A stretch of DNA of 64,000 nucleotides. Origin: Streptomyces venezuelae (lineage in GTDB: Bacteria; Actinomycetota; Actinomycetes; Streptomycetales; Streptomycetaceae). The DNA is taken from contig NZ_CP029189.1 of the NCBI RefSeq assembly GCF_008642275.1, positions 5,120,501-5,184,500 of the forward strand, given 5' to 3'. A model generated the notes under the pieces. The model was not told where the DNA came from, did not search any database, and saw only the letters and a list, made by a program, of their open reading frames with translations. Each line of letters starts with the position of its first letter. Position 1 is the stretch's first letter. The position numbers and the translations under genes were made by a program. Positions 52,248 to 63,118 of this stretch are shown in pieces.

Positions 52248-54332
52248 TCAGGCGGTGGGCGCCGGCGCGCCCTGCGCCTGGATCGCGGTGATGGCCACGG
52301 TGGTGACGATGTCCTGGACGAGCGCACCGCGCGAGAGGTCGTTGACCGGCTTGCGCAGACCCTGCAGCACCGGGCCGACCGCCACCGCGCCCGCCGAACG
52401 CTGCACGGCCTTGTACGTGTTGTTGCCCGTGTTGAGGTCGGGGAAGATCAGCACGGTCGCGCGCCCGGCCACCTCGGACCCGGGCAGCTTGGTCGCCGCG
52501 ACCGAGGGCTCCACTGCCGCGTCGTACTGGATCGGCCCCTCGATCAGCAGGTCCGGGCGCTGCGCCCGGACGAGCTCGGTGGCCTTGCGGACCTTGTCGA
52601 CGTCCGCGCCGCTGCCCGAGGTGCCCGTCGAGTACGAGAGCATCGCGATCCGCGGCTCGACACCGAAGGCGGCCGCGGTGGTGGCCGACTGGACGGCGAT
52701 GTCGGCGAGCTGCTCGGCGTTCGGGTCCGGGTTGACCGCGCAGTCGCCGTAGACGAGGACCCGGTCGGCCAGGCACATGAAGAAGACCGAGGAGACGATG
52801 GACGCCTCCGCCTTCGTCTTGATGATCTCGAAGGCCGGGCGGATGGTCGCCGCGGTGGAGTGCACGGAACCCGAGACCATGCCGTCGGCCAGGCCCCGCT
52901 GGACCATCAGGGTGCCGAAGTAGTTGACGTCCGTGACCACGTCGGCCGCCAGCTCGACGGTCATCCCCTTGTGGGCGCGGACCTGGGCGTAGTACTCGGA
53001 GAAACCTTCCCGCAGCGGGGAGGTCGCCGGGTCGATCAGCTGGGCGCCGGAGATGTCGACGCCGAGGTCGGCGGCCTTCTTCAGGATCGCCTGCTCGTCG
53101 CCCAGCAGGGTCAGGTCGCAGACGCCCCGGCGCAGCACCACGTCCGCGGCGCGCAGCACCCGCTCCTCGGTGCCCTCGGGCAGCACGACGCGGCGGCGGT
53201 CCGAGCGGGCCCGCTCCAGCAGCTCGTGCTCGAACATCATCGGGGTGACGCGCTCCGAGCGGGCCACCGACAGCAGGCCGCGCAGCTCGCCGGTGTCCAC
53301 GTGCCGCTCGAACAGGCCGAGCGCGGTCTCCAGCTTGCGCGGGGTCGCGGAGTTCAACCGGCTCTGCAGCGAGAACAGTTCGGCGGCGGTCGGGAAACTG
53401 TTGCCGGCCACCGACACCACGGGCGTGCCCGGCGCCAGCTTCGAGGCCAGCGTCAGGACCTCCTCGGTCGGGCGTTCGTTCAGGGTCAGCAGCACGCCCG
53501 CGATCGGCGGGGTCCCGGAGGTGTGCGCGGCCAGCGCCCCCACGAGCAGGTCGGAGCGGTCCCCCGGGGTGACGACCAGGCAGCCGGGGGTCAGGGCGTT
53601 CAGGAAGTTCGGCAGCATGGCGCCGCCGAAGACGAAGTCGACGGCGTCGCGGGCCAGCCCGGCCTCGTCGCCGAGGAGCACCTCGCCGCCGAGCGCCCGG
53701 GTGATCTGGGCGACGGTCGGGGCGGAGAGCGACTTGTCGTCCGGCAGCACGTAGCAGGGCACGGGCAGCCGGGCGGCCAGCCGCTCGGCTATGACGTCGC
53801 GGTCCTCCGCCGCCACCCGGTTCACGACCATCGCGACGACGTGGCAGCCCAGGGTCTCGTAGGCGCGGTAGGCGTTGCGGGCCTCGGCGCGCACGGCCTC
53901 GGCCTGGTGCCGGGTGCCGCCCACCACGGGCACGACGACCGCGCCCAGCTCGTTGGCGAGGCGGGCGTTGAGCGCCAGCTCGTCGGGGAGGTTGGTCTCG
54001 GCGTAGTCGGTGCCGAGGACGAGCATGACCTCGTAGTCGCGGGCCACCCGGTGGTAGCGGTCGACCAGCTGCGAGACCAGCTCGTCGGTGCCCTTCTCGG
54101 CCAGGATCGCCGAGGCCTCCTGGTAGGACATGCCGTAGGCCGCCGCCGCGTCCTGATCGATCCGGTAGCGGGCCCTGAGCAGGTCGAAGAGCCGGTCCGG
54201 TGCGTCGTGCAGCAGCGGACGGTAGACGCCGACCCGGCCCGTCTGCCGGGTCAGCAGCTCCATGATGCCCAGCTCGACGACCTGCCGGCCGTCCCCGCGC
54301 TCGATCCCGGTCACGTACACGCTGCGCGTCAC
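52248..54332 (-). CDS. pta: Phosphate acetyltransferase (long form)
   Basis: 694 aa from GTG 54332 with GGAGAG six bases upstream; the ATG at 54350 lacks a site. It has three regions: an N-terminal BioD-like P-loop fold (about 1-210), a DRTGG domain (about 220-330) and the C-terminal catalytic PTA_PTB domain (about 365-690: MVSGSVHSTAATIRPAFEII, VLIFPDLNTGNNTYKAVQ). The expected Walker A is degenerate (TGIERGDGRQ), so ATP binding is doubtful. It interconverts acetyl-CoA and acetyl phosphate. Confidence 0.96.
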   Translation of the reverse strand: MTRSVYVTGIERGDGRQVVELGIMELLTRQTGRVGVYRPLLHDAPDRLFDLLRARYRIDQDAAAAYGMSYQEASAILAEKGTDELVSQLVDRYHRVARDYEVMLVLGTDYAETNLPDELALNARLANELGAVVVPVVGGTRHQAEAVRAEARNAYRAYETLGCHVVAMVVNRVAAEDRDVIAERLAARLPVPCYVLPDDKSLSAPTVAQITRALGGEVLLGDEAGLARDAVDFVFGGAMLPNFLNALTPGCLVVTPGDRSDLLVGALAAHTSGTPPIAGVLLTLNERPTEEVLTLASKLAPGTPVVSVAGNSFPTAAELFSLQSRLNSATPRKLETALGLFERHVDTGELRGLLSVARSERVTPMMFEHELLERARSDRRRVVLPEGTEERVLRAADVVLRRGVCDLTLLGDEQAILKKAADLGVDISGAQLIDPATSPLREGFSEYYAQVRAHKGMTVELAADVVTDVNYFGTLMVQRGLADGMVSGSVHSTAATIRPAFEIIKTKAEASIVSSVFFMCLADRVLVYGDCAVNPDPNAEQLADIAVQSATTAAAFGVEPRIAMLSYSTGTSGSGADVDKVRKATELVRAQRPDLLIEGPIQYDAAVEPSVAATKLPGSEVAGRATVLIFPDLNTGNNTYKAVQRSAGAVAVGPVLQGLRKPVNDLSRGALVQDIVTTVAITAIQAQGAPAPTA

Positions 54333-54398
54333 GCCGGCTCTCCGTCCCATGCTGTGAAGGTCATGCTCTGAAATGTCAGTTTGCTCTGGCTCGACCTC

Positions 54399-54427
54399 TT
54401 GACAATACCTCTGTCAATGAGTAGGGC
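54399..54427 (+). promoter_or_regulatory. pfkA promoter with TTGACA/TGTCAA dyad
   Basis: -35 TTGACA (54399-54404) and -10 TAGGGC (54422-54427) are 17 bp apart. TGTCAA at 54412-54417 makes a 6-7-6 inverted repeat with the -35, so a TTGACA -35 is also available on the pta strand. The predicted pfkA leader is about 135 nt. Confidence 0.7.
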
Positions 54428-54571
54428 GCCCCCTGGCAGGCGGTCCGGCCGGGAGGGCCGGAAGGCCCTCGGGGCAGAGCCGCCGAAGATGTGCGGCGTC
54501 CCGGGCCCATGGAACAATCGGACAGGCTTCACCATTACGCCCTTCACAGGTACGGCAGGAGACACAGCACG

Positions 54572-55597
54572 ATGCGTATCGGAGTTCTCACCGCAGGCGG
54601 CGACTGTCCGGGCCTCAACGCTGTCATCCGGTCGGTCGTACACCGTGCCCTGGTCGGTCACGGAGACGAGGTGATCGGTTTCGAGGACGGCTTCAAGGGC
54701 CTCCTCGACGGTCACTTCCGCCCCCTCGACATCAACGCCGTCAGCGGCATCCTCGCCCGCGGCGGCACGATCCTCGGTTCGGCGCGCATGGAGCGCGCCC
54801 GTCTCCACGAAGCCGCCGAGAACGCCCAGGAGCTGGCGACGCGCTACGGCATCGACGCCCTCATCCCGATCGGCGGCGAAGGCACCCTGACCGCCTCGCG
54901 GATGCTGTCGGAAGCCGGGATGCCGGTCGTCGGCGTACCGAAGACCATCGACAACGACATCTCCTGCACCGACCGCACCTTCGGCTTCGACACCGCCGTC
55001 ATGGTCGCCACCGAGGCGATCGACCGCCTCAAGACCACCGCCGAATCGCACCAGCGCGTGATGGTCGTCGAGGTCATGGGCCGCCACGCGGGCTGGATCG
55101 CCCTGGAGTCCGGCATGGCGGGCGGTGCGCACGGCATCTGCCTGCCGGAGCGCCCGTTCGAGGTGGACGCCCTGGTGAAGATGGTGGAGGAACGATTCGC
55201 ACGCGGTAAGAAGTTCGCCGTGATCTGTGTGGCCGAGGGCGCGCACCCGGCCGCGGGTTCCATGCCGTACGAGAAGGGCGCGATCGACCAGTACGGTCAC
55301 GAGCGCTTCGCCGGCATCGGCAACCGTCTCGCGATCGAGCTGGAGCACCGCCTGGGCAAGGAGGCCCGGCCGGTCATCCTCGGTCACGTCCAGCGCGGCG
55401 GCACGCCCACCGCCTACGACCGGGTCCTCGCGACCCGCTTCGGCTGGCACGCCGTCGAGGCCGTCCACCGCGGCGAGTTCGGCAAGATGACCGCCCTGCG
55501 CGGCACCGACGTCGTCATGGCCCCGCTCGCGGAGGCGGTCACCGAGCTGAAGACCGTCCCCGAGGAGCGCATGTACGAGGCGGAATCGGTCTTCTGA
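54572..55597 (+). CDS. pfkA: 6-phosphofructokinase, ATP-dependent type
   Basis: 341 aa from ATG 54572 (GCAGGAGA upstream). Motifs are TAGGDCPGLNAVIR, PIGGEGTL, PKTIDNDI and MGRHAGWIALESG. Gly104 with Lys124 is the pattern of the Streptomyces ATP-using enzymes; PPi-using relatives have Asp104. It makes fructose 1,6-bisphosphate. It is divergent from pta and ends seven bases from the XRE gene. Confidence 0.97.
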   Translation: MRIGVLTAGGDCPGLNAVIRSVVHRALVGHGDEVIGFEDGFKGLLDGHFRPLDINAVSGILARGGTILGSARMERARLHEAAENAQELATRYGIDALIPIGGEGTLTASRMLSEAGMPVVGVPKTIDNDISCTDRTFGFDTAVMVATEAIDRLKTTAESHQRVMVVEVMGRHAGWIALESGMAGGAHGICLPERPFEVDALVKMVEERFARGKKFAVICVAEGAHPAAGSMPYEKGAIDQYGHERFAGIGNRLAIELEHRLGKEARPVILGHVQRGGTPTAYDRVLATRFGWHAVEAVHRGEFGKMTALRGTDVVMAPLAEAVTELKTVPEERMYEAESVF

Positions 55598-55604
55598 CGC
55601 CGCC

Positions 55605-56288
55605 CTACGACGCACCGCCCGCGAGGTGCCAGAACCGGTCCACGATCTCGGAGAGGAACTCCCGGCCAGCGTCCCCGCTGCCCGCCTCGCCCTGCCCGCC
55701 GCCCCAGCTGAGCGTCGCCACCATCCGCGACTGGTAGTCGCCGTGCAGCTGCTCCAGCACCGCCTCCAGATGGTGCTTGGGGATCGGCAGCAGCTTGCCG
55801 AGCGGCTTCACGTACGCCTGCCAGCGCGTGGTCACGGCACTGCGCAGCAGGTCGGCGAGCTCCTCGTGCTTGCCGGTCGCCGTCACGAACTGGGCCAGCG
55901 TCAGCCCCAGCACCGTGGCCAGGGCGGCGGACTGCCGCTCGTTGCCCTTCCAGCGCCCGGTGTCCTCCATCTTCTGGTACGAGCTCGTGTCCAGGCCGAT
56001 CCGGCGGGCGAGGTCGTCCGCCGCGAGGCCCCGGGCCACCCGGTGCTCCCGCAGGGTCACGGCTTCGGCGAGCAGCTCGCCGGGCGCACACCACAGGACG
56101 CCCGCGAGAGCCGTGAGCTCGGCGGAGGAGGGCGATATCTCGCCACGCTCCCAGGCCATCACGGTCTCGGGCGCGACGACGAGTCCGTACTGGGCGCGCA
56201 GGCCGTAGGCGACATGTCCGGGAGCCATGCCCAGGGCCGCGCGCAGACGACGCGCGGCGGGGGCATTGAAAGGTGGGCTGGAGTGCAC
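55605..56288 (-). CDS. XRE-type helix-turn-helix regulator
   Basis: 227 aa from GTG 56288 (HSSPPFNAPAARRLR); a GTG at 56297 is an alternative. Two HTH-like regions are visible: APGHVAYGLRAQYGLVVAPETVMAWERGE near the start and LAADDLARRIGLDTSSYQKMEDTG near 90. The C-terminal half looks like a dimerisation region. Target unknown. Confidence 0.88.
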   Translation of the reverse strand: MHSSPPFNAPAARRLRAALGMAPGHVAYGLRAQYGLVVAPETVMAWERGEISPSSAELTALAGVLWCAPGELLAEAVTLREHRVARGLAADDLARRIGLDTSSYQKMEDTGRWKGNERQSAALATVLGLTLAQFVTATGKHEELADLLRSAVTTRWQAYVKPLGKLLPIPKHHLEAVLEQLHGDYQSRMVATLSWGGGQGEAGSGDAGREFLSEIVDRFWHLAGGAS

Positions 56289-56531
56289 ACCGCACACCGT
56301 AGAAGTGGCCAGGCTGCGGCGCCTACAGACCAAACAAACAAGCCCATACCTCGTAGGAACGTCCTAGGAAGTCAAGGCCTTTCGCCGGTTTTCCGGGCGA
56401 CTGTCCGGTAATCGGTGAAGCGGAAGATCTTTTCCGTATGTACGGTTCCAGCCAACGCCCGCCGACGCAAGGCCTCTCACATTCTTCGCACATTCCCGAA
56501 CCGCCCGGCCGTTTCCTGCGTGATCCTTTCC

Positions 56532-56564
56532 GGGGCCCTCGCCGACGGGGGTGGCGAGGGCCCC
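56532..56564 (+). terminator. Free-standing GC hairpin upstream of the MerR gene
   Basis: GGGGCCCTCGCC (56532-56543) pairs exactly with its complement at 56553-56564, followed by GACCCCCTTTCCC. It lies upstream of the MerR promoter and no gene precedes it on this strand, since the XRE gene points away. Between 56289 and 56531 I see no convincing coding region. See findings for a possible small RNA. Confidence 0.7.
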
Positions 56565-56577
56565 GACCCCCTTTCCC

Positions 56578-56615
56578 TTGCCTTGACGTCGGCGTCAAGC
56601 CATACGGTCGTCCCA
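56578..56615 (+). promoter_or_regulatory. MerR-type promoter and operator, probably leaderless start
   Basis: -35 TTGCCT (56578-56583) and -10 TACGGT (56603-56608) are separated by 19 bp, the long spacer typical of MerR-activated promoters. The dyad CTTGACG-TCGG-CGTCAAG (56582-56599) fills the spacer. The start point would fall on or next to the ATG at 56615, implying a leaderless, autoregulated transcript. Confidence 0.78.
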
Positions 56616-57007
56616 TGCGCATCGGCGAACTGGCGGAGCGGGCGGGGACCAGCACCCGGACGCTGAGGTACTACGAGTCGCGCGGGCTGCTCCCCGCGCG
56701 ACGGGCCGACAACGGCCACCGGACCTACGACGAGGACGACCTGCGGCTGCTGCGCCAGATCCGCATGCTCCAGGACTTCGGCTTCGAGCTGGAGGAGACC
56801 CGGCCCTTCGTGGACTGCCTGCGGGCCGGCCACCCGGCCGGGGACTCCTGCCCCGCCTCGCTCGCCGTCTACCGGCGCAAGCTCACCGAGCTGGACGGCC
56901 TGATCGGCCGGCTGGCCGACGTGCGCGAGCAGCTCGGACGGCAGTTGGCCGACGCGGAACGGGCGGCCGGCGCGGAGGCCGTGCCGAAGTGCGAGATGAC
57001 CGGATGA
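56615..57007 (+). CDS. MerR-family transcriptional regulator
   Basis: 130 aa from ATG 56615. The N-terminal winged helix MRIGELAERAGTSTRTLRYYESRGLLPARR is standard MerR, then a coiled-coil dimerisation helix. Two Cys residues (GDSCPAS near 90 and KCEMTG at the end) could sense metal or redox state. The stop overlaps an ATG (ATGA) leading into the thioredoxin frame, so the two genes form an operon. Confidence 0.92.
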   Translation: MRIGELAERAGTSTRTLRYYESRGLLPARRADNGHRTYDEDDLRLLRQIRMLQDFGFELEETRPFVDCLRAGHPAGDSCPASLAVYRRKLTELDGLIGRLADVREQLGRQLADAERAAGAEAVPKCEMTG

Positions 57008-57057
57008 CCCGAAGGTCGGACGACCGGACGGACGCAGTGGACGAGAGGGATGGTGAC

Positions 57058-57399
57058 ATGAAGGCTCACGGCGTGGCACAGGTGACCGACGCGGACTTCG
57101 AGGCCGAGGTGCTGGGGGAGCGGGGGCGGCCCGTCCTCGTGGAGTTCACCGCGGACTGGTGCGGCCCCTGCCGCCAGCTCGCCCCCGTACTCTCCTCGAT
57201 CGCCGCCGAGGAGGCCGACCGGCTCAAGGTCGTGCAGATCGACGCGGACCGCAACCCCGAGGCCGTCGCCCGGTACGGGGTGCTGTCCATGCCGACGATG
57301 CTCGTCTTCCGCGACGGCGTGCCCGTCCGGCAGATCGTCGGGGCCCGGGCCAAGCGCCGGCTGCTCCAGGAACTGGAGGAGCAGCTGGCCATGGCCTGA
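57058..57399 (+). CDS. trxA: Thioredoxin
   Basis: 113 aa from ATG 57058 (AGGGA upstream); a coupled ATG at 57004 would add 18 charged residues. Active site is FTADWCGPCRQLAP and the cis-Pro loop is LSMPTMLVF. It reduces protein disulfides. Co-transcription with a Cys-containing MerR regulator suggests induction by redox or metal stress. Confidence 0.94.
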   Translation: MKAHGVAQVTDADFEAEVLGERGRPVLVEFTADWCGPCRQLAPVLSSIAAEEADRLKVVQIDADRNPEAVARYGVLSMPTMLVFRDGVPVRQIVGARAKRRLLQELEEQLAMA

Positions 57400-57409
57400 G
57401 CCCCGGAGC

Positions 57410-59704
57410 TCAGCCCTGCGGCCGGAACCAGACCGTCGCCAGGGGCGGGAGGGTCATGCGCAGGCTCGCCGGGCGGCCCTGTGCCGGGACCGGTTCCGGC
57501 CGCAGCGGCTGCGTGTGGTGGATGCCGCTGCCGCCGTAGACCTCCAGGTCGGTGTTGAGCACCTCCCGCCACAGCGGTACCTCCTCCGGCACCCCGATCC
57601 GGTAGCCGTGCCGGACCACGGGCGAGAAGTTCGACACCGCCAGGAGCTGCGAGCCGTCCTGCGCGTACCGCAGGAACGCGAAGACGTTGTCCTCCGCGGC
57701 GTCCGCCTCCACCCAGGCGAAGCCCTCCGGCACCGTGTCCCGCTCCCACAGGGCGGGCGCCGCCGTGTACGTACGGTTCAGGTCGCGCACCAGGTTCCGT
57801 ACGCCCCGGTGGTCGCCGGCCGCCGCGTAGGAGTCGTCCAGCACCCACCAGTCCGGCCCGTACACCTCCGACCACTCCGAGCCCTGCGCGAACTCCTGCC
57901 CCATGAAGAGCAGTTGCTTGCCCGGGTGGGCCCACATGAAGCCCAGGTAGGCCCGGTGCGAGGCCCGCCGCTGCCACCAGTCGTCCCCGGGCATCCGCGA
58001 CACCAGAGAGCCCTTGCCGTGCACCACCTCGTCGTGCGAGATCGGCAGCACGTAGTTCTCGCTGAAGGCGTAGATCATTCCGAAGGTCATGTCGTGGTGG
58101 TGGTACTTGCGGTGCACCGGCTCCTTCGACATGTACCGCAGGGTGTCGTGCATCCAGCCCATGTTCCACTTCAGGCCGAAGCCGAGCCCGCCGGCGTCCG
58201 TCGGCCGGGTCACGCCCGTCCACGCCGTGGACTCCTCTGCGATGGTCACCACGCCCGGGCAGCGCCGGTACACCGTCGCGTTCATCTCCTGGAGCAGCGC
58301 CACCGCGTCCAGGTTCTCCCGCCCGCCGTGCTCGTTGGGCGCCCACTCGCCCTCGCCGCGCGAGTAGTCGAGGTAGAGCATCGAGGCCACCGCGTCCACG
58401 CGCAGACCGTCCACGTGGAACTCCTCGCACCAGTACACGGCGTTGGCGACGAGGAAGTTGCGCACCTCCTTGCGGCCGTAGTCGAACTCCAGCGTGCCCC
58501 AGTCCGGGTGCGCGGCCCGCCGCGGGTCGTGGTGCTCGTACAGCGGCCGCCCGTCGAACTCCGCGAGGGCCCATTCGTCGCGCGGGAAGTGCGCGGGCAC
58601 CCAGTCGACGATCACCCCGATCCCGGCCCGGTGCAGCGCGTCCACCAGGAAGCGGAAGTCGTCCGGACCGCCCATCCGCGAGGTCGGCGCGTAGAAACCG
58701 GTGACCTGATAGCCCCACGAACCGCCGAAGGGGTGCTCGGCGACCGGCATCAGCTCCACGTGCGTGAAGCCCAGCTCCTTGACGTACGCGGGGAGCTGCT
58801 CGGCGAGCTGCCGGTAGGAGAGCCCCGGCCGCCAGGACGCCAGGTGCAGCTCGTACACCGAGAAGGGGGCCTGGTGCGGGGGCCGGGCGCCGCGCCCGGC
58901 CATCCACGCCGCGTCCTGCCACTCGTACGCGGAGGTGGTCACCACCGAGGCGTTCGCCGGGGGGACCTCCGCGGACCGGGCCATCGGGTCGGCTCGCAGG
59001 GTGTGGCTGCCGTCCGGCCGGGTGACGTCGTACTTGTAGAGCGTGCCGGCGCCCACCCCGGGCAGGAACAGCTCCCACACGCCGGTGGACCCGAGCGAGC
59101 GCATCGGGTAGGCGACGGAGTCCCAGTACGAGAAGTCCCCGGTGACCCGGACCCCCTGGGCGTTCGGCGCCCACACCGTGAAGCGGGTCCCGGCCACGCC
59201 CTGGTGCTCCATCGGCTCGGACCCGAGCGCCTTCCACAGCTGCTCGTGGCGGCCCTCGCCGATCAGGTGCAGGTCCAGCTCGCCGAGGGCGGGCAGGAAC
59301 CGGTAGGGGTCGTGGATCTCGATCTCGTCGCTGTCGTACGTGACCAGCAGCCGGTACTCCGGGACGCCGGCCAGCGGCAGCAGCCCCGAGAACAGCCCGT
59401 CGCCGTCGTCGTGGAGCTCGGTCCGCAGCCCCTTGGCGACGACGGTGACCGCCTTGGCATGGGGGCGCAGCACCCGGAAGGCCACCCCGCCCCGCTGGGC
59501 ACGGGCCCCCAGCACCGCGTGCGGATCGTGGTGGCGGCCCTCCAGCAGCCGGGCCCGTTCGTCGGCGCCGAGTGCGGGCGCCGGCCGGACACCGTGCGCA
59601 GGGGCGGCCCGGCGGGCCCGGGGCGGCCGGGCCTTCTTCACCGGCGCCGGGGCGGGTGCGGCATCGTCGCGGACGGTCGGTGACGGCTGTCGTGCGGCGC
59701 TCAC
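57410..59704 (-). CDS. glgB: 1,4-alpha-glucan branching enzyme
   Basis: 764 aa from GTG 59704, overlapping the mak stop (GTGA). A disordered N-terminal extension, two CBM48-like domains and a GH13 barrel are present. The catalytic residues fall in [14 protein letters not shown] (Asp nucleophile), [11 protein letters not shown] (Glu acid/base) and [12 protein letters not shown] (Asp). It introduces alpha-1,6 branches into glucan made by GlgE. It is the last gene of the glgE-treS-mak-glgB group. Confidence 0.96.
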   Translation of the reverse strand: MSAARQPSPTVRDDAAPAPAPVKKARPPRARRAAPAHGVRPAPALGADERARLLEGRHHDPHAVLGARAQRGGVAFRVLRPHAKAVTVVAKGLRTELHDDGDGLFSGLLPLAGVPEYRLLVTYDSDEIEIHDPYRFLPALGELDLHLIGEGRHEQLWKALGSEPMEHQGVAGTRFTVWAPNAQGVRVTGDFSYWDSVAYPMRSLGSTGVWELFLPGVGAGTLYKYDVTRPDGSHTLRADPMARSAEVPPANASVVTTSAYEWQDAAWMAGRGARPPHQAPFSVYELHLASWRPGLSYRQLAEQLPAYVKELGFTHVELMPVAEHPFGGSWGYQVTGFYAPTSRMGGPDDFRFLVDALHRAGIGVIVDWVPAHFPRDEWALAEFDGRPLYEHHDPRRAAHPDWGTLEFDYGRKEVRNFLVANAVYWCEEFHVDGLRVDAVASMLYLDYSRGEGEWAPNEHGGRENLDAVALLQEMNATVYRRCPGVVTIAEESTAWTGVTRPTDAGGLGFGLKWNMGWMHDTLRYMSKEPVHRKYHHHDMTFGMIYAFSENYVLPISHDEVVHGKGSLVSRMPGDDWWQRRASHRAYLGFMWAHPGKQLLFMGQEFAQGSEWSEVYGPDWWVLDDSYAAAGDHRGVRNLVRDLNRTYTAAPALWERDTVPEGFAWVEADAAEDNVFAFLRYAQDGSQLLAVSNFSPVVRHGYRIGVPEEVPLWREVLNTDLEVYGGSGIHHTQPLRPEPVPAQGRPASLRMTLPPLATVWFRPQG

Positions 59705-61152
59705 GCGAGCGGCCTCCTCGGGGGCTTCGGGTGGGGGTGCGGGTGGGGGGAGACGGAGCCGGGGGCGGACGGGGTCGGCGGCACGCGGTGGGCGGGCCGT
59801 ACGGGCTCCGAAAGCCGCCGGATCGCGGCCATCGGGACGTGCAGCCAGTCGGGGCGGTGCCGGGACTCGTAACGGGCCTCGTACACCGCCTTGTCGGTCT
59901 CGTACGCCCGCAGCAGTACGGGGTCCTCGCGGGGGTCCCGGCCGGTGGTGCGGGCGTAGCCCTCGCAGAAGGCGGCCCGGCAGTCGTCCGCCCAGGCGGG
60001 GGCGAACGGCCGGTGCGAACGGGCGGCGTAGTCGAAGGAGCGCAGTATCCCGGCGATGTCGCGCACCGCCGGTTCGGGACGGCGCCGGTCGGCCAGCGGC
60101 CGGGCCGGCTCACCCTCGAAATCGATCAACGACCAGCTGCCGTCGAGGGTGCGCAGGGTCTGCCCCAGATGGAGGTCCCCGTGGATCCGCTGGGCGGGCA
60201 CCCCCGACCCCCGGGAGGCCGCCAGCGCGTCGAAGGCACCCCGCAGCCCCGCCTCGTACGGCCGCAGCGCCGCCACCTCCCGGGCGGTGGCGGCCAGCCG
60301 GGCCGTCATCCCCGCCGCGAGCCGGGCGGTCTGCTCCGGGCCGAGGGCGACCGTGGGCAGCGCCGCGGCCAGCGCGCTGTGCACCTCGGCGGTGGCCCGG
60401 CCCAGCGCGTGCGCCTCGGCGGTGAAGTCGGCCCCGGCGCCGAGCCGGCGCAGCGCGAGCTGCCAGCCGTCGTCGGAGCCGCGCAGGTACGGCTGGAGCA
60501 CACCCAGGGTCAGCGGCTCGCTGCCGGGCGGCTCGGCCTCGTACCAGGCGACCGGCGCCGGGACCCGGGCGCAGCCGGCGGCGGCCAGGGCCCTGGGCAG
60601 CTCCAGGTCCGGGTTGATCCCGGGGCCGACCCGGCGGAAGACCTTCAGGATGAACGAATCTCCGTAGATGAGCGAGGAGTTCGTCTGCTCCCCGGAGATC
60701 GGCCGCGGGGTGAGCCCCGCCGGGATCGGTGTGGCCGGATCCCGGTCGAAGCGCAGCGGCCCGAGCGTCCCGGGGGAGCGCAGCCGTTCCAGCAGCATCG
60801 CCGCGAGCCGGGGGTCTCCCAGCGCCTCGTAGACCGCCCGGCCCGCGTAGGGGCCGTCCTCGGCGTGGCCGATCAGGGTCGGCGCGAGGGCGGGCGGCAG
60901 GGACGGGCGGATGCCCAGCAGCAGTTGGTAGCAGTCCCCGTCGACGTCGAGCAGCAGGTGCAGCAGGCCGGGGCTGGAGCCCGGCGGCAGCAGTTCGGCC
61001 GCAGAGACGGTCCTGAGCCTGCTGATGGTGCGGCCCTTGCCCGCGAACCAGCGCTGCGCTGGCAGCCAGGCCCTGAGCATCGGCTCCAGTGGAGCGAGTC
61101 CGGCGGCCCGGTCGGCCGTCAGCCGGCTCCGGGCGGATGCAGCCTCCGACAT
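59701..61152 (-). CDS. mak: Maltokinase (Pep2-type)
   Basis: 483 aa. The N-terminal cap has [16 protein letters not shown]. The kinase fold carries [13 protein letters not shown] (catalytic Asp) and [18 protein letters not shown] (metal Asp). It phosphorylates maltose from TreS to maltose 1-phosphate, the donor for GlgE. The His/Pro-rich C-terminal tail is local decoration. It is coupled to glgB by a 4-nt overlap. Confidence 0.95.
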   Translation of the reverse strand: MSEAASARSRLTADRAAGLAPLEPMLRAWLPAQRWFAGKGRTISRLRTVSAAELLPPGSSPGLLHLLLDVDGDCYQLLLGIRPSLPPALAPTLIGHAEDGPYAGRAVYEALGDPRLAAMLLERLRSPGTLGPLRFDRDPATPIPAGLTPRPISGEQTNSSLIYGDSFILKVFRRVGPGINPDLELPRALAAAGCARVPAPVAWYEAEPPGSEPLTLGVLQPYLRGSDDGWQLALRRLGAGADFTAEAHALGRATAEVHSALAAALPTVALGPEQTARLAAGMTARLAATAREVAALRPYEAGLRGAFDALAASRGSGVPAQRIHGDLHLGQTLRTLDGSWSLIDFEGEPARPLADRRRPEPAVRDIAGILRSFDYAARSHRPFAPAWADDCRAAFCEGYARTTGRDPREDPVLLRAYETDKAVYEARYESRHRPDWLHVPMAAIRRLSEPVRPAHRVPPTPSAPGSVSPHPHPHPKPPRRPLA

Positions 61153-61259
61153 GGCGTCGCGTCCTTTCCCCGGGCCGTCACAGAATGCGCAGAGTGTCCC
61201 GGATGCACGGCAGTTGCTTATCCGGCATGTGCGAGTGTCGGGTCAGGATGGTCCGTACA

Positions 61260-61295
61260 GGGGCGGGCGATTGACCCGTTCGAGCTGCCCGCCCC
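61260..61295 (-). terminator. Hairpin between treS and mak
   Basis: GGGGCGGGC (61260-61268) pairs with GCCCGCCCC (61287-61295) across an 18-nt loop in the 235-nt gap after treS. It may attenuate glgE-treS transcripts before mak, which would then need its own promoter. Confidence 0.6.
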
Positions 61296-61387
61296 CTTGT
61301 GCGAGGGCTCGGTTCGCCTCCGGAGCGCCCTGTGCCTGTCGCGCAGGCCGCGCTCCTTCGGCTCACTCGCCCCGGACCGGCTCCCGG

Positions 61388-63114
<1,727 letters not shown>

Positions 63115-63118
<4 letters not shown>

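Noticed and set aside
56438..57007. Longer MerR frame starting at 56438
   Set aside because: The added 59 residues are Pro/Arg-rich and include the hairpin. The MerR family starts at MRIGELAERAG, and the promoter lies between.
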